This document shows, one piece after another, positions 6,663 to 10,201 of a stretch of 10,201 nucleotides of DNA (position 1 is the first letter of the stretch; each line of letters starts with the position of its first letter). A program made the translations under genes and the position numbers. A model generated the notes under the pieces. It ran no database searches and was not told the DNA's origin. It saw only the letters and a program-made list of their open reading frames with translations. The stretch is from JBOGZI01 sp050697275 (lineage in GTDB: Bacteria > Actinomycetota > Thermoleophilia > Solirubrobacterales > 70-9): the NCBI GenBank assembly GCA_050697275.1, contig JBOGZI010000048.1, positions 1-10,201 of the forward strand, read 5' to 3'.

Positions 6663-6668
6663 ACCTTA
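6663..6668 (-). promoter_or_regulatory. Probable -10 box of the response regulator gene
   Basis: Read on the minus strand this is TAAGGT, fitting the TAnnnT pattern. It ends 6 bases before the GTG at 6656, so the transcript would start about at the start codon. Its first base is also within the 3' arm of the hairpin at 6668-6705. The AAGG could alternatively act as a weak ribosome binding site for the same GTG if transcription comes through from the hydrolase gene. Confidence 0.4.
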
Positions 6669-6705
6669 GCCCGCCGCGGCGCCGCGACAGCTCCGCTGGC
6701 GGGCT
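6668..6705 (-). terminator. GC-rich hairpin after the hydrolase gene, candidate terminator
   Basis: AGCCCGCC (6668-6675) and GGCGGGCT (6698-6705) are perfect 8-base inverted repeats. The 22-base interior contains the palindrome GCGGCGCCGC (6676-6685). Read on the minus strand, the stem begins at the last base pairs of the hydrolase stop codon and is followed by AAGGTTTG, so there are only three consecutive T. It may end or weaken transcription of the hydrolase gene before the regulator gene, 42 bases downstream. Confidence 0.4.
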
Positions 6706-7547
6706 CAGGCCTGCAGCGCCGGTTCGCGGGCGAAGGCCCTGATCAGCTCCGCGAGCCGGGCGGGCTGATCGATCGAGACGAAGGTCGCAGAGTCGGGGAT
6801 CCGCTCGACCCGCGCGTCCGGCATCGAGGCCGCGAGTCGCTCGGCGTGCTCGACCTTGAACCACCGGTCCTCGGGCGCCCAGGCGAACAGGGTGGGACGC
6901 TGGAAGCCCTCGAGCTCGCTGGCCGCCTCGATCGTCTGGCTGGGCGAGATCCCGAGGATCGCCTTTCGGGTGTCGCGACGGACCCCGGGATCCTCGAGTC
7001 CGGGCCGCACCCAGTCATCCAGCAGGTCGTCGTCCAGGCGGGTCTTGGTGAGGACGCCGTAGGCGAGCGGCGACCTTCGCAGCGGCTTGATCCGCAGGCT
7101 CTGCCCGACCGCGGAGAGGGCCCCCGGGATCCGGGCGGTGGGCTTCAGGTAGGAGAAGAGCTTGGGCGGGAAGTTGTCGTAGGCGTCGCAGTTGGTCAGC
7201 ACCAGCCGCCCGACCCGCTCCGGGTGCTTGGTGGCGACGATCTGGCTGATCGCGCCGCCCGTGTCGTTGCCGACCAAGGTGACCTGATCGAGCTCGAGCG
7301 CCTCGAGGAACTCGGCGACGATGCGCGCGATCCCGGGCGGGGAGAGGTCGGCGCCCGGATCCATCGGGACCGAGTGCGATCCGAGCGGCCAGTCGGGGAC
7401 GATGCAGCGGAAGTCGGGGCTGAGCGCCTCGGCCACCCGCTCCCAGAGCCGGCCGTTGACCAGCAGCCCGTGGACGAAGACGATCGGCTCGCCCGAGCCC
7501 GAGTCGCGGTAGCGGATCGTCCCCTGGGAAAGTCGGACCTCTCGCAT
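6705..7547 (-). CDS. Alpha/beta hydrolase with Asp nucleophile and no canonical catalytic His
   Basis: A 280-residue cytoplasmic alpha/beta-hydrolase fold protein without a signal peptide. The oxyanion segment FVHGLLVNGRLW is at 24-35. The nucleophile elbow is VGNDTGG (92-98), so the nucleophile position is Asp95, as in haloalkane dehalogenases and epoxide hydrolases, and not the Ser of esterases. A TNCDAYDNFPP segment (118-128) opens the cap region. The acid candidate is Asp227 in WAPEDRWF. The C-terminal loop that normally carries the catalytic His directly before Phe reads DSATFVSIDQP (252-262), with Thr255 in that place. I recall actinobacterial hydrolases with GNDTGG and a similar TFV ending, so this may be a family trait; substrate and even activity are open. 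The ATG at 7547 lies inside a 15-base palindrome. It is read towards the response regulator gene but separated by a hairpin. Confidence 0.85.
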   Translation of the reverse strand: MREVRLSQGTIRYRDSGSGEPIVFVHGLLVNGRLWERVAEALSPDFRCIVPDWPLGSHSVPMDPGADLSPPGIARIVAEFLEALELDQVTLVGNDTGGAISQIVATKHPERVGRLVLTNCDAYDNFPPKLFSYLKPTARIPGALSAVGQSLRIKPLRRSPLAYGVLTKTRLDDDLLDDWVRPGLEDPGVRRDTRKAILGISPSQTIEAASELEGFQRPTLFAWAPEDRWFKVEHAERLAASMPDARVERIPDSATFVSIDQPARLAELIRAFAREPALQA

Positions 7548-7559
7548 ACAGCCTGTATG
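7545..7559. promoter_or_regulatory. Palindrome overlapping the hydrolase start codon
   Basis: CATACAG-C-CTGTATG is a perfect inverted repeat with 7-base arms and a 1-base centre. The left CAT is the complement of the hydrolase ATG, so a protein bound here would block the transcript start of that gene. It sits in an A/T-rich island of the divergent gap, next to the likely -10 region of the hydrolase gene (TATACATA on the minus strand, 7556-7563). Confidence 0.4.
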
Positions 7560-7573
7560 TATATCAGGCCGGG

Positions 7574-7588
7574 GCCGATCCGATCGGC
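7574..7588. repeat. Second 7-1-7 palindrome in the hydrolase/rpmE gap
   Basis: GCCGATC-C-GATCGGC is a perfect inverted repeat with the same geometry as the one at 7545-7559; the centres are 29 bases apart. A further GC-only palindrome, CCGGGCCGGCCCGG, is at 7596-7609. Bases and composition differ from the first palindrome, so they are not copies of one site. In such GC-rich DNA chance is a real alternative. Confidence 0.3.
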
Positions 7589-7628
7589 AGTCGGTCCGGG
7601 CCGGCCCGGTATGTCCCCGGGCCGTGGC

Positions 7629-7634
7629 TAGAAT
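7629..7634 (+). promoter_or_regulatory. Probable -10 box of rpmE, leaderless position
   Basis: TAGAAT is a good -10 hexamer (TAnnnT) and ends 8 bases before the ATG of rpmE, so the transcript would begin at or within a base or two of the start codon. The GAAGGGG between box and ATG touches the start codon and is too close to serve as a normal ribosome binding site. Confidence 0.5.
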
Positions 7635-7642
7635 CGAAGGGG

Positions 7643-7855
7643 ATGAAGGCCGAGATCCACCCCGAGTACGTCCTCTCGCACATCCACTGCTCCTGCGGGA
7701 ACGAGTTCTACACGCGCTCCACCCAGTCGGAGTTGCACGTCGAGCTCTGCTCTCGGTGCCACCCGTTCTACACCGGTAAGCAGAAGCTGGTCGACACCGG
7801 CGGCCGCGTCGAGCGCTTCCGCAGGCGAGCCGCGAAGCGCCAGCGGGGAGAGTAG
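7643..7855 (+). CDS. rpmE: 50S ribosomal protein L31, zinc-binding type
   Basis: A 70-residue ribosomal protein of the large subunit, located at the interface where it helps bridge the two subunits. The start MKAEIHPEY is typical. It is the zinc-containing (C+) form, with Cys16 and Cys18 (HCSCG) and Cys36 and Cys39 (LCSRCHPFYTGKQK) as ligands. Many bacteria also have a cysteine-free L31 copy used under zinc shortage; none is visible here. The gene opens the plus-strand cluster with the DUF1385 gene, prfA and prmC. The stop codon TAG is part of the AGGAGGG sequence preceding the next gene, so the two are translationally close. A leaderless-type promoter lies directly upstream. Confidence 0.97.
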   Translation: MKAEIHPEYVLSHIHCSCGNEFYTRSTQSELHVELCSRCHPFYTGKQKLVDTGGRVERFRRRAAKRQRGE

Positions 7856-7861
7856 GAGGGC

Positions 7862-8881
7862 GTGGCGGGGTCCAACGGCGCTGCCGACGGCGCCAACCCG
7901 GGGACCGCCCCCGAGGTGAGCGCTCAGGACGAGCGGATGCCCGACGGGAGGCCGGTCGCCACCGGCGACGCCCCGATCGGGGGGCAGGCGGTGCTCGAGG
8001 GCGTGATGATGCGCGGCGTCTCGACCTGGGCGGTGGCCGTCCGCAACCCCGAGGGCGAGATCGAGGTCACCTCCGAGCCGATCGTCTCCTGGGCGAAGCG
8101 GCATCGGGTGCTGCGCTGGCCCGTGATCCGAGGGGTGATCGCGCTCGCCGAATCGCTCAAGATCGGCTTCCGGGCGCTGGCGATCTCGGCCAACGCCCAG
8201 CTCGAGGAGGACGAGGAGGGCGAGAAGGAGGAGATCGGGGGCTTGATGTGGGGCCTGACGATCGCCCTCTCGCTGGCCCTCGCGGTGGGACTCTTCTTCG
8301 TGATCCCGGTCGGCGCCACCAGCCTGATCAAGGACCAGCTCGGCTCGGCCCTCCTCTTCTGGCTGGTCGAGGGGCTGCTGCGCACCGCGATCTTCATCGG
8401 CTACATCGTCGCGATCAGCCGGCTGCCCGACCTGCGCCGCGTCTTCGAGTACCACGGCGCCGAGCACAAGACGATCTCCTGCTTCGAGGCCGGCGACGAG
8501 CTGAAGCCCGAACGGGCGACCCTCTACTCGCGGCTTCACCCGCGCTGCGGCACCAGCTTCCTGCTGATCGTGATGGTCCTGGCGATCTTCGTCTTCGCCC
8601 CGATTGGCCTGCCCGAGTGGTACTGGCTGCTCGCCTCCCGCATCCTCGGCATCCCGCTGATCGCCGGCCTTTCCTACGAGGTGATCAAGTGGGCGGGCAA
8701 GAATCGCAACAAGGGCTGGGTGCGGGCGCTGATGTGGCCGGGGCTGATGCTGCAGAACCTGACCACCCGGGAGCCCGACCAGGAGCAGCTCGCGGTGGCG
8801 ATTGAGGCGCTCGAGGCCGTGCTCGCGGTCGAGGACCCCGAGCAGGCGAAGAAGGACCAGGAGATCGAGATAGTCGCGTAG
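7862..8881 (+). CDS. DUF1385 (YqhQ/COG3872-type) membrane protein of unknown function
   Basis: A protein of 339 residues from the GTG start. The conserved start of the family, PIGGQAVLEGVMMRG, is at about 38-52. An acidic stretch (about 114-124) precedes four likely membrane segments at about 128-150, 163-186, 231-250 and 255-275. Between the second and third lies the most conserved part, EYHGAEHKTISCFEAGDE and LHPRCGTSF, with His198, Glu201, His202, Glu209, His226 and Cys229 as candidate metal ligands; the family is annotated as a predicted metal-dependent enzyme but its reaction is not known to me. The start is uncertain: AGGAGGG (7854-7860) ends only one base before the GTG, which is too close for good use, while an in-frame ATG at 7937 has AGGA seven bases upstream and would still keep the conserved region. 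Gene order next to rpmE and prfA recurs in Gram-positive bacteria, suggesting a link to translation or simple operon inheritance. Confidence 0.9.
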   Translation: MAGSNGAADGANPGTAPEVSAQDERMPDGRPVATGDAPIGGQAVLEGVMMRGVSTWAVAVRNPEGEIEVTSEPIVSWAKRHRVLRWPVIRGVIALAESLKIGFRALAISANAQLEEDEEGEKEEIGGLMWGLTIALSLALAVGLFFVIPVGATSLIKDQLGSALLFWLVEGLLRTAIFIGYIVAISRLPDLRRVFEYHGAEHKTISCFEAGDELKPERATLYSRLHPRCGTSFLLIVMVLAIFVFAPIGLPEWYWLLASRILGIPLIAGLSYEVIKWAGKNRNKGWVRALMWPGLMLQNLTTREPDQEQLAVAIEALEAVLAVEDPEQAKKDQEIEIVA

Positions 8882-8892
8882 GTTCCTGGTCG

Positions 8893-8898
8893 TACCCT
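8893..8898 (+). promoter_or_regulatory. Possible internal -10 box before prfA
   Basis: TACCCT fits TAnnnT and ends 7 bases before the GTG at 8906, in the 24-base gap after the DUF1385 gene. No Shine-Dalgarno precedes this GTG, so prfA may have its own leaderless transcript besides read-through from rpmE. The hexamer itself is a weak match. Confidence 0.3.
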
Positions 8899-8905
8899 TC
8901 GCGGT

Positions 8906-9981
<1,076 letters not shown>

Positions 9982-9982
<1 letters not shown>

Positions 9983-10107
9983 TGGACTGCGGCAACCACG
10001 TCTTCGCACGAGTACGGCTCCATGGCGTCGACCGTGTTCGGGGCTTCTTCGACGGGGCGCAGGCACGAGAGGCGGCCGGCCTGGCGGACGGGTCGGAGCA
10101 GGGATGA
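9982..10107 (+). CDS. Possible 41-residue small protein coupled to prfA and prmC
   Basis: An ORF of 41 codons between two well-known genes. Its ATG overlaps the prfA stop (TGATG) and its TGA overlaps the prmC start (ATGA), so ribosomes could pass through all three. The product begins MDCGNHVFARVRLHG and has no membrane segment or motif I recognise; Cys3, His6 and His14 are the only possible metal ligands. Against it being a real gene, nine of 41 codons end in A or T (including CGA, GTA, GTT and CAT), more than in the neighbours, and no Shine-Dalgarno precedes it. It may be a true small protein, or mainly a translated link that keeps prmC expression tied to prfA. Confidence 0.35.
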
Positions 10108-10201
10108 GCGCAGCGACGGCGGCGAGCAGCGTCCGCGACGCGCTGGGGGCGGCGACCGACGCGATCGCGGCGGCGGGGTCCGAGTCGGCCCGCCTCGACG
10201 C
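10104..10201 (+). CDS. prmC: Release factor glutamine methyltransferase, N-terminal fragment (3' truncated)
   Basis: The first 32 codons of a gene cut by the window edge. The visible MSAATAASSVRDALGAATDAIAAAGSESARLDA fits the N-terminal helical domain of PrmC (HemK), where an alanine-rich helix ends in a conserved Arg-Leu-Asp-Ala. PrmC methylates the Gln of the GGQ motif of release factors, using S-adenosylmethionine, and its gene commonly follows prfA. The ATG at 10104 has GGAG (10095-10098) five bases upstream and overlaps the stop of the small ORF before it. The methyltransferase domain with its NPPY motif is outside the window, so the call rests on the short N-terminus and the position. 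Confidence 0.8.
   Translation, partial: MSAATAASSVRDALGAATDAIAAAGSESARLD

Noticed and set aside
6591..7631. 346-codon plus-strand ORF opposite the hydrolase gene
   Set aside because: It is antisense to a recognisable hydrolase, lacks any domain, and runs across the divergent promoter region.

Overview
The window is GC-rich, densely packed bacterial chromosome with ordinary core genes. I infer an actinomycete, probably of the class Thermoleophilia (Solirubrobacterales or Gaiellales-like). The reasons are the base composition, the short gaps, several apparently leaderless starts, an actinobacterial-type anti-sigma factor tail, and the order rpmE - DUF1385 gene - prfA - prmC, in which a DUF1385 gene sits where most other actinomycetes have none. 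This assignment is inference.

Left part, bases 1-4026, plus strand. The window opens inside a gene whose C-terminus looks like a membrane-anchored anti-sigma factor. A 174-base gap follows. It holds a perfect TetR-type palindrome, a -10-like box, a leader hairpin and a strong ribosome binding site. Then comes a tightly coupled operon etfB - etfA - ETF:quinone oxidoreductase, with overlapping stop/start codons. EtfBA collects electrons from acyl-CoA and related dehydrogenases, and the oxidoreductase passes them to membrane quinone. The likely use is fatty-acid or amino-acid beta-oxidation. The oxidoreductase has only three of the four cysteines expected for its C-terminal [4Fe-4S] cluster.

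Middle part, 4027-7547. A small lipoprotein cytochrome c lies on the minus strand, its stop codon abutting that of the oxidoreductase. It diverges from a soluble PAS-GAF histidine kinase of the NarL/HisKA_3 class. The matching NarL-type response regulator lies convergently on the other strand, and both genes end in the same CTAG tetranucleotide. Upstream of the regulator, also on the minus strand, is an alpha/beta hydrolase with an Asp nucleophile and no histidine at the usual catalytic position.

Right part, 7643-10201, plus strand. This is a translation-linked cluster: rpmE (zinc-type ribosomal protein L31), a DUF1385/YqhQ-type membrane protein of unknown function, prfA (release factor 1), a possible 41-codon ORF coupled on both sides, and the start of prmC, whose product methylates the GGQ glutamine of release factor 1.

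I see no tRNA, rRNA, CRISPR array, insertion sequence or phage gene. The most interesting points are the three-cysteine oxidoreductase, the TetR-like operator of the etf operon, the convergent two-component pair with shared stop bases, the atypical hydrolase, the -10 boxes lying directly before start codons, and the small coupled ORF. None of these amounts to a clearly new multi-gene system.
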